Assembly: GCA_910584615.1 (NCBI GenBank)
Contig: CAJUAM010000002.1
Span: forward strand, 62,001 to 126,000
DNA from: an uncultured Dorea sp.
Lineage (GTDB): Bacteria > Bacillota > Clostridia > Lachnospirales > Lachnospiraceae
Length of the DNA stretch: 64,000 nucleotides
Direction of reading: 5' to 3'
The translations under genes and the position numbers were made by a program. Of the stretch, positions 16,163 to 24,353 are shown in pieces (positions within the stretch are counted from its first letter, which is position 1; the number at the start of each line of letters is the position of its first letter). The notes below the pieces were generated by a model. That model did no database searches, was not told where the DNA came from, and saw only the letters and a program-made list of their open reading frames with translations.

Positions 16163-16636
16163 ATGGCAGAAACAATTGATATTGTTGAAAAGAAGATTGA
16201 AGAAGACGGACATACTCCTAAGAACGTCCAGCGTTTCCTTACTTTTGTGTCCGATAATATTACTTTTGGCGTCAGCACAGACTATGTAATAGAGATTATT
16301 TCCAGTTACATGATCTGTACGCTACCTATGGTGCCGGACTATATCAAAGGAATCATCAATCTGCGCGGTCAGACGATTCCTATCATAGATATCAGGCTCC
16401 GTATGGGAAAGATCCCGCAGGATTACACAACTACAACCTGTATCATTATTCTTGAGATTAATGAGATTTCTGTGGGTATCGTAGTAGATTCTGTGACTCA
16501 GGTGCTGGATATTGATCTGGACAGGATAGCTCCTATCCCGACACAGAACCAGCAGGAGCTGACCTCTTCCATGATTTCAAGGGAAGACGGCTCTGTTGTT
16601 CTTTTCCTTGACTGCGAAGAACTGATCCGCCAGTAA
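16163..16636 (+). CDS. cheW: Chemotaxis coupling protein CheW
   Basis: A 157-residue protein consisting of one CheW domain: FLTFVSDNITFGVSTDYVIEI, then the conserved YIKGIINLRGQTIPIIDIR (about residues 65-83) and VGIVVDSVTQVLDID. It links receptors to CheA. The start is 22 bases after cheA, behind AAGGAGG. Complete and ordinary. Confidence 0.96.
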   Translation: MAETIDIVEKKIEEDGHTPKNVQRFLTFVSDNITFGVSTDYVIEIISSYMICTLPMVPDYIKGIINLRGQTIPIIDIRLRMGKIPQDYTTTTCIIILEINEISVGIVVDSVTQVLDIDLDRIAPIPTQNQQELTSSMISREDGSVVLFLDCEELIRQ

Positions 16637-16676
16637 TGAACAAATATGGATAAAAATAAAAGCAAGGAGTAAAAAC

Positions 16677-17489
16677 ATGCTATCACTTAACGAGAACGAT
16701 TTCCGAAAACTTATAACATTTATCAAAAGCCGCTACGGAATTGATCTGTCACAGAAGCGGCAGTTGATTGTCGGAAGGCTTTCTAATACCGTTACAGCTA
16801 TGGGGTACTCTACTTTCTCCGAATATATTGATCATATCCTGTCACAGAAAAACCCTCAGGATATAGAGCTGATGCTTAATAAGTTAACAACAAACTATAC
16901 GTTTTTCTTAAGAGAATCCGCTCACTTTGATTATTTCAGAGACACAGTTCTTCCTTATCTTGAGAGAACAAAACGCGACCGTGTCTTAAGTATCTGGAGC
17001 GCAGGGTGTTCTTCCGGTCAGGAACCTTATACTCTTTCAATGATTTTGAAAGAGTATTTCGGTAATAAAGCAGGTAACTGGGACACCCGTGTTCTTGCTA
17101 CGGATATTTCCCAGAATGCTTTAAAGGCTGCTTCTGAAGGAATTTATGACGAAGAATCTCTAAGCGCGATTCCAGTTGCATGGAAACAGAAATATTTCAA
17201 AAAAACTTCAGAACCTGGTGTTTACCAGGTGGCAGATATCCTAAAAGATAATGTGATCTTTCGAACTTTTAATCTCATGGATCCCATTCGTTTTAAGTTA
17301 AAGTTCGATGTGATCTTTTGCCGCAACGTAATGATATATTTTGATCAGCAGACAAAGGATGCCCTCGTACAGCGTTTTTATAATGCGACCGTACCGGGCG
17401 GTTATCTGTTTATTGGTCATTCTGAAAGTCTGAATAAGGCAACAACGCCTTATAATTATCTTATGCCATCGGCTTACCGTAAAGAGTAG
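16677..17489 (+). CDS. cheR: Chemotaxis receptor methyltransferase CheR
   Basis: CheR methylates glutamates on chemoreceptors using S-adenosylmethionine, for adaptation. The 270-residue product has the N-terminal helical domain (about 1-75) and the C-terminal Rossmann methyltransferase domain with IWSAGCSSGQEPYTLSM (SAM motif I, about residues 103-119), VLATDISQNALKAA, and VIFCRNVMIYFD followed by PGGYLFIGHSE. The C-terminus lacks the NWETF-binding beta insert extensions of large CheR proteins. The start follows AAGGAG. Spacing to cheW is 40 bases and to cheB 34. Confidence 0.96.
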   Translation: MLSLNENDFRKLITFIKSRYGIDLSQKRQLIVGRLSNTVTAMGYSTFSEYIDHILSQKNPQDIELMLNKLTTNYTFFLRESAHFDYFRDTVLPYLERTKRDRVLSIWSAGCSSGQEPYTLSMILKEYFGNKAGNWDTRVLATDISQNALKAASEGIYDEESLSAIPVAWKQKYFKKTSEPGVYQVADILKDNVIFRTFNLMDPIRFKLKFDVIFCRNVMIYFDQQTKDALVQRFYNATVPGGYLFIGHSESLNKATTPYNYLMPSAYRKE

Positions 17490-17523
17490 CCGGACTGCTA
17501 TACTAAAAAGAAGGTGCTTATAA

Positions 17524-18636
17524 ATGGCAAATAAAAAAATAAAAGTATTAATTGTAGATGATTCTCTGGTTTTTGTAAATTTCTTATCTAAAGGCCTTCC
17601 TGAAGCAGACAGCAATATTGAGATAGTCGGTTATGCAATGAACGCGGCAGACGCCATGCGTAAAATTCCAATCACAAAACCAGATGTCATAACCCTTGAT
17701 GTTGAGATGCCAAGAACTAACGGAATTGATTTTTTGAAGGAGCTGCTACCCAAGCATCTCCTTCCCGTAATTTTAGTATCTTCATTGAATGTAAGCGTAT
17801 TCGATGCTCTCTCAAACGGTGCTGTTGATTTTGTCAAAAAACCAGACATGAGCCGGAACTATAGTTCCCGTCTCTTTATACAAAATCTGGCTTCCAAAAT
17901 CAATATTGCTTCTAACGCAACAGTCAAGCTGCCAAGAGTGTTCCGCGGAAGTTCTGTTATCAAAAAAGAAAGTTCTCCCGCAGCTCCTGCGATTTCGATC
18001 AAAAAACCGGTGCTTTCCTCTATCGCAGCCCCGAAACTGACAAATCGAAGCTTGAAGCTGAACGATATGATCATTGCTCTGGGCGCTTCTACCGGAGGTA
18101 CTGAAGCAACTTTGCAGGTGTTAGAGCAACTCCCGGCTGACATACCGGGCATGGTAATTACTCAGCATATGCCAGAAGGCTTTACTAATATGTATGCACA
18201 GCGTCTGAACCGTTTATGTAAGATGGAAGTTAAAGAAGCTGTTAACGGCGATGTGGTCCGCAGAGGTCTTGTACTCATCGCTCCGGGCGGCGAATGCCAG
18301 ATGAAAGTTGTCCGTCTTGGCGGGCATTATACGGTACGCATCTATCCCGGAGAAAAGGTAAGCGGTCACCGTCCCTCTGTGGACGTCCTCTTCCAGTCTG
18401 TGGCACAGGCTGCCAAATCCGGCGCGGTAGGAATCATCCTGACGGGCATGGGACAGGACGGCGCTTATGGGCTTCTTGATATGCATAAAGCCGGCGCTTA
18501 TACGATCGGGCAGGATAAAGAATCCTGTGTTGTATATGGAATGCCGATGGTCGCGCAGAATATCGGAGCGGTATCCGTTCAGGCCGCCTGCGCGAATATA
18601 CCATCTGTATTGATGAATTATCTGAATACATTGTAA
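17524..18636 (+). CDS. cheB: Chemotaxis protein-glutamate methylesterase/deamidase CheB
   Basis: CheB removes methyl groups from chemoreceptors when phosphorylated by CheA. The 370-residue product has an N-terminal receiver domain with acidic pair Asp12-Asp13 and phospho-acceptor Asp59 in LDVEMPRTNG, a linker, and a C-terminal methylesterase domain with the catalytic triad visible: Ser189 (GASTGGT), His215 (TQHMPEGFT) and Asp312 (GMGQDGAYG). Complete. The start follows GAAGGTG. It is the last gene of the operon and is followed by a hairpin. cheY, cheC and cheD are not in the window. Confidence 0.97.
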   Translation: MANKKIKVLIVDDSLVFVNFLSKGLPEADSNIEIVGYAMNAADAMRKIPITKPDVITLDVEMPRTNGIDFLKELLPKHLLPVILVSSLNVSVFDALSNGAVDFVKKPDMSRNYSSRLFIQNLASKINIASNATVKLPRVFRGSSVIKKESSPAAPAISIKKPVLSSIAAPKLTNRSLKLNDMIIALGASTGGTEATLQVLEQLPADIPGMVITQHMPEGFTNMYAQRLNRLCKMEVKEAVNGDVVRRGLVLIAPGGECQMKVVRLGGHYTVRIYPGEKVSGHRPSVDVLFQSVAQAAKSGAVGIILTGMGQDGAYGLLDMHKAGAYTIGQDKESCVVYGMPMVAQNIGAVSVQAACANIPSVLMNYLNTL

Positions 18637-18641
18637 ATGTT

Positions 18642-18690
18642 AACACCCTGCACTGAAAATATTCAGTACAGGGTGTTATATTATTTTATA
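18642..18690 (+). terminator. Terminator hairpin after cheB
   Basis: AACACCCTG-c-ACTGAA (18642-18657) and TTCAGT-a-CAGGGTGTT (18662-18677) form a 16-position stem with one mismatch and a 4-base loop. A moderately U-rich stretch follows (ATATTATTTTATA). It separates the converging che operon and sugar cluster and may stop both. Confidence 0.75.
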
Positions 18691-18693
18691 ACA

Positions 18694-18708
18694 ATGCACG
18701 CAGTGCAT
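18694..18708 (-). terminator. Small hairpin downstream of the last sugar-cluster gene
   Basis: ATGCAC-GCA-GTGCAT is a perfect 6-bp stem with a 3-base loop, 16 bases past the stop of the minus-strand gene. On that strand TGTTATAAAATAAT follows, so a weak minus-strand terminator is possible. Confidence 0.35.
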
Positions 18709-18723
18709 CCCAAATCTTCTCTC

Positions 18724-19665
18724 TCATACAGACTCGATCTTTCCCGCGAAATACTTACCGATTCCCGCAATAAAACCAAGCACCTCTTCCTTCATCTCTT
18801 CTGGAAATGAAGTAAGCACCGGCGCCGTCTCAAAACTCAGTACTTTATCAAAATGAATATTCCGAAGCCCCCTTACAAACCCATCCCAGTCCGTAGATAC
18901 TTTATTCTCTCTCGTCTTTGTAAATGTAAAGGGAATCTGATGAAGGTCAGCTATCCCGTCATTGTCGTGGATATGGAGTACCTTAAGTCTAAAATCAAGC
19001 TTAGTAATGAAGTCTTCAAAATCAAGCCCCACCAGATTAGCATGTCCGGTATCAAAGCAAAATCCCAGAACCTCTGCATGATACTTTTCATTAAACCGGT
19101 CTATCCGCTCCACTGCCTTTTTCACGTTACAGCACGGTCCTTCAACCATATGCCCCCCAATACCTGTATAAAGATTTTCAACACACATAATAATTCCCAG
19201 TTCTTTCGCAACAGGAGCCAGTGAATCCAAAAATTTTTCTGTTTCCTTCCATTCAAGCTCCTCCGATCCAAGAAAATGCTGCAGCTTGAACCCATGCACG
19301 ACAATATACGGACAATTAAGAAAAGCACAGATCCTCATACTTTTTGGCGCAACTGTCTTCCGCAGATAATCATTCAGCGAGTCATCTCCTCCGGGGACAT
19401 ACATCGGATAAGGCATATGCAGCTGGTTAATGACAATACTATTCTCCTTTGCCGCACATTTGTGCTCTTTAAAATATTTCTCCAGTTCGGCATCCGTCTG
19501 GTTAAAAAAATTATTTTTTTCGTTCTGATACAATGACGTATTGCTCAAATATGCATTCAGGCTGAAATCCGCGCAGGAAAATCCTGACCTTTTTAATAAA
19601 GCAAACCCTCTTTTAGGGAATGTCTCTTCAACTATTTCCTTTGTCTGCACTCCTATCCTTATCAT
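18724..19665 (-). CDS. Xylose isomerase-like TIM-barrel protein (sugar phosphate isomerase/epimerase family)
   Basis: A 313-residue protein of the AP-endonuclease-2/xylose-isomerase-like TIM-barrel superfamily. Metal-ligand positions are intact: Glu in IMCVENLYTG, Asp and His in CFDTGHANLVG, His in VLHIHDNDG, and Glu in VLSFETAP near the end. Members isomerise or epimerise sugars or sugar acids or hydrolyse related compounds; the substrate cannot be predicted. It is the last gene of the minus-strand sugar cluster, separated from the previous gene by a hairpin. The ATG at 19665 follows GGAG. It is a relative of the TIM-barrel half of the 25744-27018 protein, which has lost several of these ligands. 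Confidence 0.8.
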   Translation of the reverse strand: MIRIGVQTKEIVEETFPKRGFALLKRSGFSCADFSLNAYLSNTSLYQNEKNNFFNQTDAELEKYFKEHKCAAKENSIVINQLHMPYPMYVPGGDDSLNDYLRKTVAPKSMRICAFLNCPYIVVHGFKLQHFLGSEELEWKETEKFLDSLAPVAKELGIIMCVENLYTGIGGHMVEGPCCNVKKAVERIDRFNEKYHAEVLGFCFDTGHANLVGLDFEDFITKLDFRLKVLHIHDNDGIADLHQIPFTFTKTRENKVSTDWDGFVRGLRNIHFDKVLSFETAPVLTSFPEEMKEEVLGFIAGIGKYFAGKIESV

Positions 19666-19693
19666 CTGTCCAAATCTCCAAATCTTTGTAATG

Positions 19694-19733
19694 AAACGCC
19701 TTATTTGTAGATATTATTTATATCAAGGCGTTT
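19694..19733 (-). other. Inverted repeat between the two last sugar-cluster genes
   Basis: AAACGCCTT (19694-19702) and AAGGCGTTT (19725-19733) form a perfect 9-bp stem; GATAT and ATATC inside the 22-base loop extend it with a 7-base bulge. It starts at the upstream gene's stop codon. Without a U-run it may be an attenuator or mRNA 3'-end stabiliser that lowers expression of the last gene. Confidence 0.45.
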
Positions 19734-21495
19734 ATATATCCGGCCGTTCTTTAAAAATTACTTTTTGTGTTGATTCCGGCACTAACAGCCCTAGTTGTCC
19801 TGCTGCATTATCTTCAAGATTTTTTCTTACCAAAGATGCGCTAATACATTGGCCGCACGATTCCTTGCGCGGTATCTCGATCAACTTGATCCCTTTTTGC
19901 GGCAGTATCTTTTTCATCGCCAGATTGTATTCATTCGTAACCAAATCATCCGGCTCCTCTCCTACAAATCTATAGCGGATGTTCAAATGCGGTGCGATTT
20001 TTTCCGCAAAAAACATAATATCATTTTCTGCGTTTTCGGCAATCTCATCATCTTTTTCTTTAATGAAATACTCCGGAAATGTTGTCTGGGATAATACAAA
20101 CGGGCCGCTTGGCACTACTCTTACTTTTTCTAAATCTGCAACTCCATCGCAAACCATAGCAAAGCGTTCAGCAAAAGAAAACACAGATTTATCCTCTTCC
20201 ACTACAAAAATTATTAAAAAATCCACTGTTTCCAATGCCCGTTTTATCAGATAACGATGTCCATATGTAAAAGGATTGCAGTTCATAACAATAGCGCCTA
20301 TTTTACTATACAACGACACCTCAAAATCTTTAAAATACCGGTCTATATATATCATCTGTACAAAATCAGTGTCTTTCCCGGGCACTTTTCCCGTTTCATG
20401 TACTGTTCCTCCCAGATACGGTTTTAATTTTCCGTAAACTGCCTCTGCGTACAGATCATTGATCTTATGATTGCAATGTCTGGGCTCATCTATCAGCCAC
20501 ATTGAACTTTTTTCACATTTTTCCAGGATTTCCATCAAATTGAGATTTTCTGTTCCTTTTAAATTCCTGTCATTTGCATACAATACAACCATATCCCCTT
20601 TACGAAAAGAAGTATCCATTATCCGCGCCAATTCAGTACTTATATGTATGCCATAACTGGGACTTCCGCAATTCACGACTCGTACTCTGTCATTTCCTGA
20701 TTCATTCAGCCGCTTCTGGAGGAGGCTTTCTATCGTATATTTATCCTCCACATAATGTCCGTACATAAAACATACACCAAAAAAATATATATTTTGGATA
20801 GGCTTACTGGGCTGTCCTTTTGTATATCTTTCTCCATTTATAACCCGATAGTATTTGCTGTTATGATCTTTCAATTTTCCGGTTCCGCTTTTTGTTTCCA
20901 CTGAATAGTGTATATGCAGAATCTGCTCTGCATACTCTCTGGTATATAAATCGTCAAAAAAATCCTGATACATTTCTTCCGACAGCGCATCGCCTGTTTT
21001 TTTACCATGTACCGCATATTTATCAGCAATTTTTTGTTTCAGCCCACACTCATCCTCTGAATAAAGCAGATTAAGAACATGGACTCCTTCAGAACGCAGC
21101 ACATCCAAATATCCTCGCAGCATTTCATAATCTACTTCCTTGATAAAATTTTGGTATGTCCTAAATTTCTTCCTGACAATCTTCTTATCCCATATAAATG
21201 AATAAAGCGTATCTATCCCTCTTGCTTCATCTTGGTCCACAAACAAAATCCAGTCAGCCCAAAAAGTATAATGCGGTATTTCTGCATGATCAATGATTTT
21301 AACTATTACGCCCTGCAGCGACAAACAGCGGTAAAATCTTTGAAATAACTTCTGTTTATCATCAAAAGCACAACATGGACGCACCAATACTACCCGGCTG
21401 TTTTTATGCCATAGCACGATATTTCTGCTCCACTCCTGATCAAGTACATGATTCACATATAGCAGATCATCCCACCTGGAATAATCGCCCAGCAA
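19732..21495 (-). CDS. SGNH-like/citrate-lyase-ligase-type nucleotidyltransferase, 3' part of a frameshifted gene
   Basis: This 587-residue frame is the larger part of a gene broken at an 8-G run. The middle (about residues 240-340) resembles an SGNH-type fold: IYFFGVCFMYGHYVEDK, then VRVVNCGSPSYG and VVLYANDRN. The C-terminus (about 400-587) is a CitC-type cytidylyl/adenylyltransferase domain: KIGAIVMNCNPFTYGHRYLI (GHRY is the HxGH-like site) and RFVGEEPDDLVTNEYN. The N-terminus lacks the CBS part found in the intact relative at 35766-37655. The TTG at 21495 is only the first possible start in this frame; the G-run two bases upstream is too close for a normal ribosome site. One added G fuses this frame to the CBS frame upstream. 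No citrate lyase genes are nearby, so the domain probably acts on a sugar or phospho-compound. Confidence 0.75.
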   Translation of the reverse strand: MLGDYSRWDDLLYVNHVLDQEWSRNIVLWHKNSRVVLVRPCCAFDDKQKLFQRFYRCLSLQGVIVKIIDHAEIPHYTFWADWILFVDQDEARGIDTLYSFIWDKKIVRKKFRTYQNFIKEVDYEMLRGYLDVLRSEGVHVLNLLYSEDECGLKQKIADKYAVHGKKTGDALSEEMYQDFFDDLYTREYAEQILHIHYSVETKSGTGKLKDHNSKYYRVINGERYTKGQPSKPIQNIYFFGVCFMYGHYVEDKYTIESLLQKRLNESGNDRVRVVNCGSPSYGIHISTELARIMDTSFRKGDMVVLYANDRNLKGTENLNLMEILEKCEKSSMWLIDEPRHCNHKINDLYAEAVYGKLKPYLGGTVHETGKVPGKDTDFVQMIYIDRYFKDFEVSLYSKIGAIVMNCNPFTYGHRYLIKRALETVDFLIIFVVEEDKSVFSFAERFAMVCDGVADLEKVRVVPSGPFVLSQTTFPEYFIKEKDDEIAENAENDIMFFAEKIAPHLNIRYRFVGEEPDDLVTNEYNLAMKKILPQKGIKLIEIPRKESCGQCISASLVRKNLEDNAAGQLGLLVPESTQKVIFKERPDI

Positions 21496-21803
21496 TACCC
21501 CCCCCTCATAACAGGAAGAGCATTGACTTTCTTTCTTTTACGGAAAATATGTTTTGCTTTCATATATTCATCTGGGGAAATATAAGTAAATTGCTTATTT
21601 ATAGAAACTGTGTCCAAATCCATATCATGTGCTCTTGCAATATCTCCCATACTGATCATGCCTGCAAGTTTTCCGCTGCGTTCACAGTAAATAACATTCG
21701 ATGGTTTCGCAGCTATCACCTTCGCAAGTGTTTTAAAAGCAATACTTTCCGTAATATCTTCTATTTTAATGATTGTCAGTTCCTCATACTTTTTATAAAC
21801 CAT
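21453..21803 (-). CDS. CBS-domain protein, 5' part of the frameshifted gene
   Basis: A 116-residue frame with a CBS pair: IIKIEDITESIAFKTLAKVI and GKLAGMISMGDIAR, then FTYISPDEYMKAKHIFRKRK and NALPVM. The same layout (PVNQTFSYVEDASDYKKAEKFFEK, HEIPVI) opens the intact 35766-37655 protein. After RGG the frame runs on into unrelated sequence and stops within 18 codons. The start at 21803 follows GGAG nine bases upstream. By itself this would be a truncated CBS protein; CBS pairs usually bind adenosyl nucleotides and regulate the fused enzyme. Confidence 0.7.
   Translation of the reverse strand: MVYKKYEELTIIKIEDITESIAFKTLAKVIAAKPSNVIYCERSGKLAGMISMGDIARAHDMDLDTVSINKQFTYISPDEYMKAKHIFRKRKKVNALPVMRGGYCWAIIPGGMICYM
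21498..21505 (-). repeat. Homopolymeric G8 tract at a frameshift
   Basis: Eight consecutive G on the coding strand mark exactly where the CBS frame and the nucleotidyltransferase frame part. Nine G would join them as ...PVMRGGVLLGDYS..., which aligns with the intact relative. Three other coding poly-G runs of six in the cluster (near 40670, 50270 and 50945) leave their genes intact. Either a phase-variation switch or a sequencing/assembly error. Confidence 0.75.
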
Positions 21804-21892
21804 ATTTCATTTCTCCGTAAATATCAGCTTTCCTTCTCTTCTTAAAACGCATAAGCATATGATCACCGCTTGTCTCTGGATTAACCTGTTTT

Positions 21893-23143
21893 CTAATCAC
21901 ACTTGAAAATATCCCGTGTATACACCTTATCCCTCACATCGTCTAAACATCTGTCATACCGATTTGCAATAATAGCCAAAGAAGCTTTCTTAAACTCCTC
22001 CAGATCATTTACCACCTTGCTTCCAAAGAAAGTAGTTCCGCTTTTAAGTGCCGGTTCATAAATAATCACCACTGCACCCTTTGCCTTGATTCGCTTCATG
22101 ATTCCCTGAACACTGCTTTGCCGGAAGTTATCAGAACTGCTCTTCATAGTCAGGCGATAAACTCCTATTACAACCTCACCTTCTCTGTCGCTGTCCCAGC
22201 AATCATTTGCTCCATATCCTCCAGCAATCTCAAGAACACGATCCGCAATAAAATCCTTACGTGTCCTATTAGACTCAACAATTGCTCTGATCAAATTTTC
22301 GGGAACATCTGCATAGTTGGCTAATAGCTGCTTTGTATCTTTCGGCAGACAATAGCCGCCATAGCCAAAAGAAGGATTGTTATAATGTGTTCCGATACGG
22401 GGATCGAGACAGACACCATTGATAATGTCCTGAGTATTAAGCCCTTTTATCTCAGCATACGTATCCAATTCGTTAAAATAAGAAACCCGGAGAGCAAGAT
22501 AAGTATTGGCAAACAATTTTACCGCCTCTGCTTCTGTAAAACCTATGAATAAAATATCAATATCCTCTTTAACTGCACTTTCCTGCAGGAGTCTTGCAAA
22601 AGTACGGGCCTCTTTTACAAGACGATCATTCTCCATATCTGTGCCGACAATAATCCTGCTAGGATACAGATTATCATAGAGTGCCTTTGATTCACGTAAA
22701 AACTCAGGACAAAAAAGGATATTATCAAAACATAATCTTTTTCGGAGGGAAACGGTATATCCAACCGGAACTGTACTTTTGATGACCACGATAGCATTCT
22801 GATTATATTCTATGACCTGCCTGATAACTTTTTCCACAGCAGATGTATCAAAAAAGTCTCTCTTACTATCATAGTTTGTCGGTACAGCAACAATAACAAA
22901 ATCTGCATCCGTGTATGCTTCTTCGGCGTCCAGTGTGGCCGTCAGATCAAGCGCTTTATCCGCCATATACCTCTCAATATATTCATCCCGGATCGGAGAC
23001 TTGCGGCAGTTGATAAGCTCTACTTTCTCCGGAACAATATCTATTGCAGACACTTTGTTGTGCTGACTTAAAAGCACAGCAATAGAAAGCCCCACATAGC
23101 CGGTACCTGCGACAGCAATCTTTAACTCCTTTTCGCTCTTCAT
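21893..23143 (-). CDS. ugd: UDP-glucose 6-dehydrogenase
   Basis: Oxidises UDP-glucose to UDP-glucuronate with NAD. The 416-residue product has the N-terminal Rossmann motif IAVAGTGYVGLSIAVLL at about residues 8-24, the STVPVGYT and CPEFLRES segments, the catalytic Cys in FGYGGYCLPKDTK, and the C-terminal UDP-binding domain. The start at 23143 is chosen by GGGGAG nine bases upstream; a longer upstream frame extends into the preceding gap. It follows the UDP-glucuronate 4-epimerase gene by 55 bases, so the pair would supply UDP-glucuronate and UDP-galacturonate. The family also includes UDP-ManNAc and GDP-mannose dehydrogenases, but the short Ugd form fits best. Confidence 0.85.
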   Translation of the reverse strand: MKSEKELKIAVAGTGYVGLSIAVLLSQHNKVSAIDIVPEKVELINCRKSPIRDEYIERYMADKALDLTATLDAEEAYTDADFVIVAVPTNYDSKRDFFDTSAVEKVIRQVIEYNQNAIVVIKSTVPVGYTVSLRKRLCFDNILFCPEFLRESKALYDNLYPSRIIVGTDMENDRLVKEARTFARLLQESAVKEDIDILFIGFTEAEAVKLFANTYLALRVSYFNELDTYAEIKGLNTQDIINGVCLDPRIGTHYNNPSFGYGGYCLPKDTKQLLANYADVPENLIRAIVESNRTRKDFIADRVLEIAGGYGANDCWDSDREGEVVIGVYRLTMKSSSDNFRQSSVQGIMKRIKAKGAVVIIYEPALKSGTTFFGSKVVNDLEEFKKASLAIIANRYDRCLDDVRDKVYTRDIFKCD

Positions 23144-23198
23144 TTCATCTTTCTCCCCTTCCTTGCCATGGATACATTGCTGCTCCCTGCAGTCTTGA

Positions 23199-24263
23199 TC
23201 ACATATAATATGCTTTGTACCATTCAGCAAACTTTCTAAGACCATCTCTCAGACTTGTACCAGGCTTAAATCCAAAATCAGCTTCTAATGCGCTAGTATC
23301 CGCATAAGTTATGGGAACATCACCAAGCTGCATCGGCACGAGCTTTTTGTGCGATTCAAAATCATAATCCTCTGGCAGCACTCCTGCACGTATCAGCTCC
23401 TGCTGGAGTATATCCACAAAGTCCAGTAAATTTTCCGGATTGCTGTTACCAATATTATAAACCTTGTACGGCGGCAGCGGCAGACCATCTTCGCCCATCA
23501 CCTTATCCGGTGCCTTTTGCATAACGCGCATAATGCCTTCAATAATATCATCTACATAAGTGAAATCGCGCTTACAGTCGCCGTAGTTAAAAATCTCTAT
23601 ATCCTTACCTTCACGAAATTTGTCCGTAAATCCAAAATATGCCATATCCGGACGTCCTGCCGGTCCATATACGGTAAAAAACCGCAGACCCGTGGAAGGA
23701 ATATTATAAAGTTTAGAATAAGCATGTGTCAACAACTCGTCACTTTTTTTAGTGGCCGCGTAAAGTGATACAGGATTGTCCACTTTGTCATCCGTACTGT
23801 ACGGAACTTTCTTGTTAGCTCCATACACACTTGACGAACTTGCATACACCAGATGTTCCACACCCGTTTCTCCATTATCATAAGAATGCCGGCAGGCTTC
23901 AAGTATATTATAAAACCCAATCAGATTCGATTCTATATAGGCATCCGGATTCGTAATAGAATATCTGACACCCGCCTGAGCCGCGAGATTGACCACTATC
24001 TGCGGTTTATACTTTTCAAATAGCCCCGCGACCATTACTTTATCAGCGATACTCCCCTTGACAAAAACAAACGAAGAATTCTCAAGTAATTCTTTCAGCC
24101 TCGTCTCCTTCAGCCTCACATCATAATAGTCATTCATATTATCAATTCCAATAACTGTTACATCTTCTATTTCTGCGCAAAGACGTCTAATAAGATTGGC
24201 CCCTATAAATCCGGCTGCACCAGTTATCAATATTGTTTTCCCCTTTAAGTCAACACAGCTCAT
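23199..24263 (-). CDS. UDP-glucuronate 4-epimerase-like NAD-dependent epimerase
   Basis: An extended short-chain dehydrogenase of 354 residues. The N-terminus has GAAGFIGANL (GxxGxxG) and the motif GIDNMNDYYDVRLK, diagnostic of the CapI-type UDP-glucuronate 4-epimerases. The catalytic Tyr and Lys are in LYAATKKS, with the Ser in YASSSSVYG. It would interconvert UDP-glucuronate and UDP-galacturonate. The adjacent ugd gene supplies its substrate. The start at 24263 follows AGGAG by 8 bases. Complete. Confidence 0.85.
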   Translation of the reverse strand: MSCVDLKGKTILITGAAGFIGANLIRRLCAEIEDVTVIGIDNMNDYYDVRLKETRLKELLENSSFVFVKGSIADKVMVAGLFEKYKPQIVVNLAAQAGVRYSITNPDAYIESNLIGFYNILEACRHSYDNGETGVEHLVYASSSSVYGANKKVPYSTDDKVDNPVSLYAATKKSDELLTHAYSKLYNIPSTGLRFFTVYGPAGRPDMAYFGFTDKFREGKDIEIFNYGDCKRDFTYVDDIIEGIMRVMQKAPDKVMGEDGLPLPPYKVYNIGNSNPENLLDFVDILQQELIRAGVLPEDYDFESHKKLVPMQLGDVPITYADTSALEADFGFKPGTSLRDGLRKFAEWYKAYYM

Positions 24264-24353
24264 TATCTTTGCTCCTTTTTATCGCAATATCTATGCTTAC
24301 TTTCCAAATGACATACTCTTCTTCTCTGGCTTTTAAAATCCCCTTCCACACCC

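Noticed and set aside
15688..16278. 196-codon open frame on the minus strand across the cheA-cheW junction
   Set aside because: It is antisense to two well-supported genes, has no ribosome site and no recognisable domain; it is a shadow of codon bias.
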